64,000 bases of DNA from positions 1-64,000 of the forward strand of contig JAGKWY010000027.1 of assembly GCA_021151625.1 (NCBI GenBank), read 5' to 3'. Positions within the stretch are counted from its first letter, which is position 1. Each line of letters opens with the position of its first letter. The DNA comes from Gammaproteobacteria bacterium (GTDB lineage: Bacteria; Pseudomonadota; Gammaproteobacteria; Pseudomonadales; Cellvibrionaceae). Below are positions 57,054-64,000 of the stretch, in pieces. The notes beneath the pieces were generated by a model, which had not been told where the DNA came from, did no database searches, and saw only the letters and a list, made by a program, of their open reading frames with translations. Position numbers and translations under genes: made by a program.

Positions 57054-57985
57054 CAGGCTGCCCGATCGATGAGTTGCGCGCGCTTTTCTTTGGCCTGTAA
57101 GAGGCAACGTGTAGCGCGCTGGATTAATTCCTCAGTGGTATCTGTGCGTTGCATATTATCGCCTGCCAATGCAATGCCGGTGCTGGCGGAATGAAAAATA
57201 GATTCACCCTGGCTAGCTGTTTTAAATGCGAAGCTCTGAATGGCCTGGGTAATTTCAACGGCAATAGCTTCTGCAGCTGATCTGCCCGTATTAGGCAGTA
57301 CCAATGCAAAGCGATCCCCCGCATAGCGGCAGAGTAAATCACTGCGGCGAATATTTAATAACACTAATTCACCCAGTGCTTGCAGCAAACGATCGCCCTC
57401 TGCGTGGCCATAACGGCGATTGGTTGCATCAAAGAAATCTACATCAATTAATACCAGAGCCAGTGCAGAATTATTCTGTTGGCAATCGTGCAATTCCTGC
57501 TCCAGCAGTTTGCGCAGGTAAGCAGCCCCATTGAGCTGGGTAATAAAATCCAGGCCGCGATGTTCGCGAAATAAACGCTCGCGTTTGCGCAGTTGTTCAT
57601 TAATTGCCAACTGTTCCTGGTGCCAGTGATAAATGCCAAGTGTTAACAGACCCAAACCAATCGGCATTAAACCGGATTCTACCCAGTGATCCCAAAATGC
57701 GCTGGCGGGAAAGGCAATAAATTCATCAAGCCAATCCTGAAAACTGGCGAGAAAAATACAGCTTAAGCCAATGCTTAACCATTGGGTGACACGACCTTTA
57801 GGGCGACTATGCAGAATTAATAGCAACCAGACCAGCGCTAGCAGTGCCGCGCCGCCTTCGCTGATCACATCCAGCCAGTTAATTTGGCTCCAGAATTTAA
57901 TATCACCCAGAGCCAGGCTGGCGCTGAGTGTTATGTTAGCGGCCAATGCCAGAATTAATAATTTCCATTGATGAAGTTTTAACAT
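57053..57985 (-). CDS. Membrane GGDEF-domain protein with degenerate active-site motif
   Basis: 310 residues from ATG 57985 (a TTG at 57997 is also in frame). Four or so membrane spans (WKLLILALAANITLSASLAL, VISEGGAALLALVWLLLIL, IGLSCIFLASF, PIGLGLLTLGIYHW) precede a GGDEF domain (about 165-305). The conserved opening DFITQLNGAAYLRKLLE and DVDFFDATNRRYGHAEGD are normal, but the signature is AGDRF (about 222-226) in place of GGDEF. The fourth position, normally Glu, is Arg. I infer weak or no cyclase activity, or a c-di-GMP/GTP sensing role. It is translationally coupled to the AraC regulator. Confidence 0.85.
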   Translation of the reverse strand: MLKLHQWKLLILALAANITLSASLALGDIKFWSQINWLDVISEGGAALLALVWLLLILHSRPKGRVTQWLSIGLSCIFLASFQDWLDEFIAFPASAFWDHWVESGLMPIGLGLLTLGIYHWHQEQLAINEQLRKRERLFREHRGLDFITQLNGAAYLRKLLEQELHDCQQNNSALALVLIDVDFFDATNRRYGHAEGDRLLQALGELVLLNIRRSDLLCRYAGDRFALVLPNTGRSAAEAIAVEITQAIQSFAFKTASQGESIFHSASTGIALAGDNMQRTDTTEELIQRATRCLLQAKEKRAQLIDRAA

Positions 57986-58192
57986 GCTGCGCGTCAATCC
58001 TGCAAAAATCCCAAAAAAAGCTATAAAAAATCGCGATTAATATTTGGTGAGTAGCCATACCAGTTAAGTGTGACAATTTTGTGAAACTGAAAGACTGCGC
58101 AATTAAAAGCTTGAGCTGCAATGCCTCATCAGTTTTTTCCGCAAGCGCGAGAGGCAAAATAGCTCAGGCCATATTTATGTACATCAATCCCC

Positions 58193-58210
58193 GTGTCACG
58201 CGAGTGTCAT
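58193..58210 (+). promoter_or_regulatory. Candidate Pho box (PhoB operator)
   Basis: Direct repeat GTGTCAC (58193-58199), four bases, GTGTCAT (58204-58210). This matches the 7-4-7 layout and most positions of the PhoB consensus CTGTCAT-N4-CTGTCAT. A -10-like TAGCTT (58221-58226) lies ten bases further, as expected for a Pho box standing in for the -35. It would place the receptor and phytase genes under phosphate control. Confidence 0.55.
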
Positions 58211-58307
58211 CTATGGCACCTAGCTTTGCTTCCTGAATTTATCTGACAACACAGGTTGTGCTGATTACTACCAAAACCTGAGTACTGAAAAAATTAGGGG
58301 AGCTATC

Positions 58308-61079
58308 GTGAGTCAATTTAAACAAGCTAACAAACACACCAATATCTGGATTAAAAATACTCTGGCATTAGCACTTGCTGCCATTGCGGGTAGTGTACTG
58401 GCCGATGGGCGCATTGAAGGTCAGGTAAAAGCAGCCGAGCACGGCGTGGCTTTGCAGGGAGTAAAAATTCGCATTGCCGAATTAAATCGCGAAGTGGTGA
58501 GCCAGCGCGATGGTCGTTTCATTTTTTTGGATGTCAATGCTGGCAATTACACACTTGAAACCAGCTATATAGGTGCGGACCCGGTGCGTCGCCAAATTGC
58601 CGTAACTGACAATCAAACCACTAAAACCAATTTTCAATTAGTAGGTGTTTCCGGAATAGTCGAGAACGTGATTGTAATTGGCCAGGCCGCGGGCATGAAC
58701 AAAGCGCTCAATAAGCAGCGCAGTGCAGAAAATATTATTACCGCTGTTTCGGCGGATGCGATTGGTCAATTTCCTGATACCAATGTTTCTGAAGCGCTGC
58801 AGCGTTTGCCGGGTTTATCGGTGGAGCGCGATCAGGGTGAAGGTCGCTATGTGCGTGTGCGCGGCATGGGGCCGGATTTTAATGCGGTGACTATCAATGG
58901 TGTGGGTGTTCCTGGTCCGGATGCAGATCGTCGCGCTGTCGCTTTGGATGTGATTCCATCTGACTTACTGGAAAATTTAATTGTTACTAAAAGTTTAACG
59001 CCGGATATGGATGCCAATTCGTTAGGCGGCAGCATTGAAGTACAAAGCTTGTCGGCCTTTGATCGCGATGGTGCTTTTTGGCAATTAACCGCAGAGGGCA
59101 GCTATGACGATAACACTGAACAAACCAGCCCTAAATTTGCCGCAACTGCCAGCAATCAATTCAGTCTGGGCAATGATGAAAATAATTTCGGCGTTGCCTT
59201 TGGTGTGAGCTCATTCAAGCGCGAGTTTGGTTCCGACAACGTGGAAACCGGTGGTGCCTGGAATTTTGAAGACGGCGCTCGCCTGGAAGAGCTTGAGCAG
59301 CGCGATTACCGCATCACCCGTGAGCGCTCTGGTTTGACTCTGAACCTGGATTTCAAACCAACTACCAATACTGATTTGTACTGGCGCAACCTCTATAGCG
59401 AATATACTGATTCAGAAATTCGCCTGGCCAATGTGATTGAGTTTGAAGATGCTGTATCAGAAGGCGAAACTGGCAGTGCCGAAGTGCAGCGCGAATTAAA
59501 AGATCGCACTGAAACTCAGGAGATTTTATCGACCTCCTTTGGTGGGCAAACCCGATTTGAGCGCTGGACTGTGGATTATCGTCTGGCGCACAGTGAGTCC
59601 AACGAAGACGAGCCGCAAAATATCGCCGGCGCGGTATTTAAAATTGACGATGATGTAATTGCCGATGAAGTATTTGAATTGGCGTTTCAGGATGCGCGCA
59701 AAATTCGTATCAGTGCCCCGGCGGAATATTATCAAACCGCCAGCTATAAGCTGGACGAAGTTGAATTGGGCAGCACCAACACTAACGACGAGAGTAATGC
59801 ATTTAACCTGGACTTCACCCGTGACTTGCAATTGGGTAGCAATGCGGCACAAGTAAAATTTGGCGTAAAGCGTACTGAGCGCGAAAAAGATAATGATGTA
59901 AATGTTTGGGTAAGTGAAGAATTTAATGGCGATACTTCATTAACGACTTTTTCTGGTGGTGTGGTGGATTATCAACTGGGTGAGTTTGGTTCCAGCATCA
60001 ATTCTCGCGCAGTAAAAGTTGCCCTTGCTGATCAGGAACTCGATGAAATAGAAAGCAGTATTGGCGACTTTGCCATCACCGAAGATACCAGTGCGGCTTA
60101 TGTGATGGGTCGTGTTGATATAGATTCCTGGCGAATCTTAACCGGTGTGCGCTATGAAGATACCAGTTTCACCGCTAATGGTTATTCCTGGGATGATGCT
60201 GTTGAAGAAATTGCTGCAACCCACTTCGAAAATTCTGATGATTACTTTCTGCCGGCTTTGCATATCCGCTATAGCGTAAATGATAAAACCCAAATTCGCG
60301 CCGCCTGGACTAATTCCGTTGTGCGCCCGGGGTTTGCGCAGTTGTCGCCGGGGCGTTTGATTGAAGAAGATGATGGCGATATAGAAGCCGAGTTTGGCAA
60401 TCCGAATTTAAAATCACTGGAGTCCAGTAATTTTGATTTGGGTATTGAATATTATCCCGGTGTTGCCAGTGTGATCTCGGCGTTTGCATTCCATAAGTCT
60501 ATTGATAATTTTGTGTATCAAACGGATTTGGGCGGTACTGCGGGTTATGAGGATTTTGATCACGCGGTCACTTTTGTAAATGGTGATGCTGCAGAGATTA
60601 CTGGAGTTGAGTTGGCGGCTTCCAAACAATTTTCCAGTTTGCCTGCGCCCTGGAACGGATTATTAATAGGCGGCAACGCCACCTTTGTCGATTCTTCGGC
60701 AGAAATCGGCGGCTACGATGATGGCGAATTTATTGCGCGCGATATTCCCATGCCGAGTCAGTCAGATACCTCGGCTAATCTGATGCTGGGTTATGAGTCA
60801 GATAAAATCAGTTTGCGCTTATCGGCTAACTATAAATCCAACTATCTGCTGGAAGTATTGGAACCAATGGAATCCAGCTACGATGCTTATGTCGATGATC
60901 AGGTACAGCTGGATTTTTCACTACGCTATTTCCTGAGCGATACGATTAAGGTGCATTTTGAAGCGTTGAATCTAACTGACGAGGTCTACTACACCTACGT
61001 GAACAATGCACGCTACAACGCCCAATACGAAACCTACGGCGCTACTTATAAACTCGGTATCAGCTTTATGAGTTTTTAA
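58308..61079 (+). CDS. TonB-dependent receptor with N-terminal carboxypeptidase-regulatory-like domain
   Basis: 923 residues starting at GTG 58308 behind AGGGGAG. The signal segment ends near AGSVLA. A beta-sandwich regulatory-like domain (about 33-105) is followed by the plug (about 120-240) with VSEALQRLPGLSVERDQGEGRYVRVRGM and SLGGSIEVQ. A 22-strand-type barrel fills the rest, with the C-terminal ATYKLGISFMSF ending in Phe. Such receptors import bulky nutrients in Cellvibrionaceae. The phytase gene downstream suggests inositol phosphates or a product of their breakdown as substrate, and the candidate Pho box supports this. A terminator separates the two genes. Confidence 0.93.
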   Translation: MSQFKQANKHTNIWIKNTLALALAAIAGSVLADGRIEGQVKAAEHGVALQGVKIRIAELNREVVSQRDGRFIFLDVNAGNYTLETSYIGADPVRRQIAVTDNQTTKTNFQLVGVSGIVENVIVIGQAAGMNKALNKQRSAENIITAVSADAIGQFPDTNVSEALQRLPGLSVERDQGEGRYVRVRGMGPDFNAVTINGVGVPGPDADRRAVALDVIPSDLLENLIVTKSLTPDMDANSLGGSIEVQSLSAFDRDGAFWQLTAEGSYDDNTEQTSPKFAATASNQFSLGNDENNFGVAFGVSSFKREFGSDNVETGGAWNFEDGARLEELEQRDYRITRERSGLTLNLDFKPTTNTDLYWRNLYSEYTDSEIRLANVIEFEDAVSEGETGSAEVQRELKDRTETQEILSTSFGGQTRFERWTVDYRLAHSESNEDEPQNIAGAVFKIDDDVIADEVFELAFQDARKIRISAPAEYYQTASYKLDEVELGSTNTNDESNAFNLDFTRDLQLGSNAAQVKFGVKRTEREKDNDVNVWVSEEFNGDTSLTTFSGGVVDYQLGEFGSSINSRAVKVALADQELDEIESSIGDFAITEDTSAAYVMGRVDIDSWRILTGVRYEDTSFTANGYSWDDAVEEIAATHFENSDDYFLPALHIRYSVNDKTQIRAAWTNSVVRPGFAQLSPGRLIEEDDGDIEAEFGNPNLKSLESSNFDLGIEYYPGVASVISAFAFHKSIDNFVYQTDLGGTAGYEDFDHAVTFVNGDAAEITGVELAASKQFSSLPAPWNGLLIGGNATFVDSSAEIGGYDDGEFIARDIPMPSQSDTSANLMLGYESDKISLRLSANYKSNYLLEVLEPMESSYDAYVDDQVQLDFSLRYFLSDTIKVHFEALNLTDEVYYTYVNNARYNAQYETYGATYKLGISFMSF

Positions 61080-61119
61080 GTAATAATTAAGCAATCGGAT
61101 TTAGTCTAGTGAAGTTCAG

Positions 61120-61148
61120 GCGCGCTCGATTCACCGAGCGCGCATTTT
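61120..61148 (+). terminator. Terminator between receptor and phytase genes
   Basis: Arms GCGCGCTCG (61120-61128) and CGAGCGCGC (61135-61143), loop ATTCAC, followed by A and five T. It would limit transcription from the receptor into the phytase gene, allowing the receptor to be expressed at a higher level. Confidence 0.85.
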
Positions 61149-61196
61149 TCTTCGCGTTGTTATGGGTGTTATAGACAGGCTTTCTGGATTACCGTT

Positions 61197-63146
61197 ATGA
61201 AAAAAATACTTGGTCTGGTTTTATGTTTGACTCCAGCGCTGCCTATGCAGGTTTATGCTGGTGAAGATCAAACAGGCAAAAACTCTATTCACGCGTTGCC
61301 ACAAAATATTCAGGCATCGGCGTTGGCACCTTTGCGTGCGGGTGGCTACCTTGCTGTAGATGAGAAAGTTGGCGTGAGTTGGTTGGATGCAAATGGTAAT
61401 TCGCAGGCTGTATTGGCTGCTCCAACAGAATTATTGGATTGGCGCGAAACAGTTTCTGTTGCGAATAATGGCAAGACAACTCAGCAGGTGGTTATTGCGA
61501 GTGTTCGTTTACCTGAGCAACAGCCTGCAATCATGGTGTTGGATACATCTACGAAAAAAATCCATGAGTTACTGCGCTTGCCTATTCCATCGTTCAAAAT
61601 TGAAAGCCTGTGTTTGAGTCGCGACCCGGTAAATAATCTTTCGCTGTATTTGCTGGATGAGCGCGGCACTGCTGAACAATGGTTGGTACTGGATGCCCAG
61701 GGCAATCCTCTGGTTAAAAAATTGCGCAACCTTCCGATCCCACCCAACAGCAAATCCTGTTCGGTGGATGATCAGCATGAGTCGCTATTTATTACAGAAG
61801 AAGCCGTGGGGATTTGGTTATTTAATGCATCGGTAGAGGCAGCGCCGGGGCGTCGGTTGGTTGATGCGGCCAAGCCTTTTGGTAAGTTAAGCCAATCAGT
61901 AGAGTTGGTTGCTGCAATTCCGGGTGGCCTGCTGGTGTTTGAGCCGAAACAAAAAAGTTTATTGTTTTATCGTGCACAGGGCGATTCTTATCAATTGGAA
62001 AAATCGCAAGCACTTGCCAAGCTCGAAGAAGTTAAAAGTCTCTCTGTGCATTATGATTCTGCTCGCCAGGAATTGATGGCAGTATTGTTTGATGAAGATG
62101 CAGCGCGCCACTGGCAGATTAAAACTCCCTGGGTACAGACTCACGAAATTAACAAATCACCTATGCCGATAGTTTCTGTTACTGCTGATGCACAAACAGA
62201 AGTCATGGCGCGGTTTGGTGATGCGGCGGATGATCCTGCCATTTGGGTTAATAAAAAATCACCGCGCAAAAGTCGTGTGATAGGCACCAATAAGCAGCAA
62301 GGGTTATTTGTCTATGATTTGCAGGGTAAGCAGGTGCAGCATTTCAATACCGGTAAATTAAATAATGTGGATGTACGTTACGGCATTCCAGTCGGTAAAA
62401 AAAATCTGGATATCGCGGTGGCTACCAATCGCGATGACAACAGCCTGGCGATTTACACCATTGATCCTTCGTCGGGAAAGCTGGCGTTTTCTGGCAGTGT
62501 TAAAACGGATTTGGAAGAAATCTATGGTTTCTGCCTGTATCAGTCTGGCTCTGCGACCTATGCCATTCCCAACGGCAAAAGCGGTGAATTCCAGCAAATC
62601 AAATTAACCGCAACACTCAATGATAAAAATACAGTTGTTTGGAATGGCGAAGTGGTAAGACGCTTTTTTGTAAAAAGCCAGCCGGAAGGCTGTGTGGCAG
62701 ATGACAAAAACCAGCGTTTGTTTATTGGCGAGGAAGATGTCGCTTTGTGGACACTAGGCGCTGAACCCTCGGCAGCGAATACACTGGAGCTGGTGTTAGC
62801 TGCTGGCGAATTGTTAGTGGCGGATGTGGAAGGTGTGGGAATTTATCGCGGTGCGCGGAATTCCTATGTGGTGGTTTCCAGTCAGGGTAATAATACCTTT
62901 GTGGTGATGGATGCATTGCCGCCATTCAAGGTGCGTGGCCGTGTGCGTATTGATATGGATGCTGCCAATGATATTGATGGCGTATCAGAAACTGATGGGC
63001 TTGAAGTCAGCTCGGCAAATTTTGGCAGTGACTTTAATGAGGGGATGCTGGTGGTGCAGGACGGTCATAAGGTAATGCCGGAGGCGCCGCAAAATTTTAA
63101 GTACGTTGATTGGAAAAAAATTCGTACAGCTTTGCAGCTTGATTAA
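61197..63146 (+). CDS. Secreted beta-propeller phytase with a tandem domain
   Basis: 649 residues with a signal peptide (ILGLVLCLTPALPMQVYA). The C-terminal half (about 335-649) is a beta-propeller phytase: FGDAADDPAIWVNKKSPRKS, IGTNKQQGLFVYDLQGKQV, NNVDVRYGI, ATNRDDNSLAIYTID and IGEEDVALW give the calcium- and phosphate-binding residues. The first half (about 30-330) is a weaker, probably incomplete propeller-like repeat. Dual-domain phytases, in which the first domain is less active, are known. The enzyme releases phosphate from phytate in the periplasm or outside. It lies 118 bp after the receptor stop, past a terminator. Confidence 0.92.
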   Translation: MKKILGLVLCLTPALPMQVYAGEDQTGKNSIHALPQNIQASALAPLRAGGYLAVDEKVGVSWLDANGNSQAVLAAPTELLDWRETVSVANNGKTTQQVVIASVRLPEQQPAIMVLDTSTKKIHELLRLPIPSFKIESLCLSRDPVNNLSLYLLDERGTAEQWLVLDAQGNPLVKKLRNLPIPPNSKSCSVDDQHESLFITEEAVGIWLFNASVEAAPGRRLVDAAKPFGKLSQSVELVAAIPGGLLVFEPKQKSLLFYRAQGDSYQLEKSQALAKLEEVKSLSVHYDSARQELMAVLFDEDAARHWQIKTPWVQTHEINKSPMPIVSVTADAQTEVMARFGDAADDPAIWVNKKSPRKSRVIGTNKQQGLFVYDLQGKQVQHFNTGKLNNVDVRYGIPVGKKNLDIAVATNRDDNSLAIYTIDPSSGKLAFSGSVKTDLEEIYGFCLYQSGSATYAIPNGKSGEFQQIKLTATLNDKNTVVWNGEVVRRFFVKSQPEGCVADDKNQRLFIGEEDVALWTLGAEPSAANTLELVLAAGELLVADVEGVGIYRGARNSYVVVSSQGNNTFVVMDALPPFKVRGRVRIDMDAANDIDGVSETDGLEVSSANFGSDFNEGMLVVQDGHKVMPEAPQNFKYVDWKKIRTALQLD

Positions 63147-63159
63147 TCTCCCACGGTCT

Positions 63160-63220
63160 TTCTTTGCTAAAGGGGGGAATTAAACTCCTCCCTTTGTAAA
63201 GGGAGGTTGGGAGGGATTTA
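63160..63220. repeat. Poly-purine/pyrimidine hairpin repeat
   Basis: CCTCCCTTT (63187-63195), GT, AAAGGGAGG (63198-63206) forms a hairpin within a stretch of G and C runs (GGGGGG at about 63171-63176, GGGAGGGATTTAA at the end). It resembles the repeat after proA at 20540. It may act as terminator between the phytase and the converging acetyltransferase. Confidence 0.55.
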
Positions 63221-63223
63221 ATT

Positions 63224-63685
63224 TCAATTTGAAACCAAATACCATTCAGGTTTTAGTGCATAACCTTTTTCCACATCACCGCGAAAGCCAAGTTTCTCGT
63301 AAACACGATGGGCCTCAGTGCGCTGCATCCCCGACAGCAACATCACTTTGTAACAGTTTTTTTGCCAGGCCAGGTCTATGGCGAAACGCAGCATGCGGCT
63401 GCCAATGCCTTTGCCGCGGCAACTGTTGTTGGTAATAACATGTTCAATCATGGCAAACGGGCGGGCGCCGTTGGTGAGTGTTGGAATTAATCCCAACATG
63501 CAACTGGCGATGAGTTGCTGGTTTTCTTCGACAACAATCAGGGCAATTTGCGGGTTTTCCAGCATTGCTTGCAATGTTGTATCTGCCTGCGCTGCTGTTA
63601 TCTCTGGATCATTGGGGCGCAGCTCGCGATAAAGAGCAAGCAAACCCGCGCAATCAGCGCGGGTCGCAAAGCGAATAGTTTCCAT
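63224..63685 (-). CDS. GNAT family N-acetyltransferase
   Basis: 153 residues. It opens TIRFATRADCAGLLALYRELRP. The acetyl-CoA motif is seen in MIEHVITNNSCRGKGIGSRMLRFAIDLAWQKNC (RxxGxG), followed by the usual YKVMLLSGMQRTEAHRVYEKLGF. It is complete. The substrate is unknown. It has the ordinary length and order of small acetyltransferases. Confidence 0.88.
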   Translation of the reverse strand: METIRFATRADCAGLLALYRELRPNDPEITAAQADTTLQAMLENPQIALIVVEENQQLIASCMLGLIPTLTNGARPFAMIEHVITNNSCRGKGIGSRMLRFAIDLAWQKNCYKVMLLSGMQRTEAHRVYEKLGFRGDVEKGYALKPEWYLVSN

Positions 63686-63728
63686 GGGAATTGATCGGCC
63701 TTTCTATTCTGATGCTATTGGTTCGATG

Positions 63729-64000
63729 TTATTGGCCTTTGCGCGATTCACGGATGTAAAAGCGGGCGTCTTTAGCGTTGTTGTAGCAGTTATCGAAATT
63801 TTCAACGCCCTGCATGGTGCGCGCTGCGGTAATTAGGCCCAGTGCCTTGGTGTAACTCACTGTGCCGCTAAAGCCATCAGCTTTGGCAATGGACAGTTCG
63901 CTCCATGCGGCTTCAATTTCTTTATCGCAGGCACTGCGAAATTGGGTTTTTCCGGCGCAGGCAGACAGTGTAATTGCCAATACAATCAGGCAACTGGAAG
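63729..64000 (-). CDS. Small lipoprotein, start beyond the window
   Basis: The frame is open from the right edge leftward to a stop at 63729. The visible part begins SSCLIVLAITLSACAGK, a signal peptide with lipobox LSAC, and the mature part of about 75 residues contains Cys residues (SACDKEIEAAW, FDNCYNNAKD). The start codon is outside, or is an alternative start near 63980. Unknown function; proteins like this occur as short periplasmic or outer-membrane lipoproteins. Only the 5' few codons are missing. Confidence 0.65.
   Translation of the reverse strand, partial: SSCLIVLAITLSACAGKTQFRSACDKEIEAAWSELSIAKADGFSGTVSYTKALGLITAARTMQGVENFDNCYNNAKDARFYIRESRKGQ

Overview
This window looks like a piece of chromosome from a Cellvibrio-like gammaproteobacterium (family Cellvibrionaceae). 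The evidence is gene content and style: serine-rich linkers between modules of secreted proteins, carbohydrate-binding modules, large TonB-dependent receptors, and gammaproteobacterial housekeeping blocks. The assignment is an inference; there is no rRNA in the window, and I saw no tRNA gene.

Layout. 0-6.2 kb: the start of rpsU (leftward), tsaD-folB-folK (rightward), then a leftward group cca, a FolM-like pteridine reductase, CorA and a secreted HExxH protein. 6.3-11.1 kb: a DMT permease with a ruined 5' end, a TorF-like porin, a two-gene unit of a stand-alone propeptide-like protein and a metzincin protease, and galE. 11.5-14.8 kb: a secreted di-heme oxidoreductase carrying two F5/8C carbohydrate-binding modules. 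15-19.2 kb: DegV, a PhoPQ-like two-component system, and an unusual fused glycine-zipper/PepSY reading frame. 19.4-28.7 kb: the elongasome block proA-nadD-rsfS-rlmH-mrdA-rodA-mltB-rlpA-dacA. 29-37 kb: a 2172-residue modular secreted cytochrome/sugar-dehydrogenase protein followed by a DUF1552 protein. 37-45.7 kb: membrane proteins and a leftward MoxR-DUF58-DUF4350-DUF4129-SpoIIM-RDD operon. 45.9-47.6 kb: DUF493-lipB-lipA, which in related bacteria normally follows dacA directly. 47.7-58 kb: GNAT, NADH dehydrogenase, TPR and transglutaminase proteins, oxidoreductases, and an AraC/GGDEF pair. 58.3-63.1 kb: a TonB-dependent receptor and a beta-propeller phytase behind a candidate Pho box.

Two themes stand out. 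First, there is an extracellular redox/polysaccharide theme. The giant protein joins starch-binding modules, a PQQ-type sugar dehydrogenase, four CXXCH heme sites and a DUF1592-type module, and sits beside a Tat-exported DUF1552 protein. The CBM-tagged di-heme protein at 11.6 kb may serve a related purpose. Second, six conserved genes (DMT permease, proA, rlmH, mrdA, a small membrane protein, lipA) each lack a segment that the family normally has. In rlmH the replaced 5' end is made of a repeat that also occurs near 14.9 kb. This is either real gene decay or a set of assembly deletions, and it should be settled before metabolic conclusions are drawn from this sequence.
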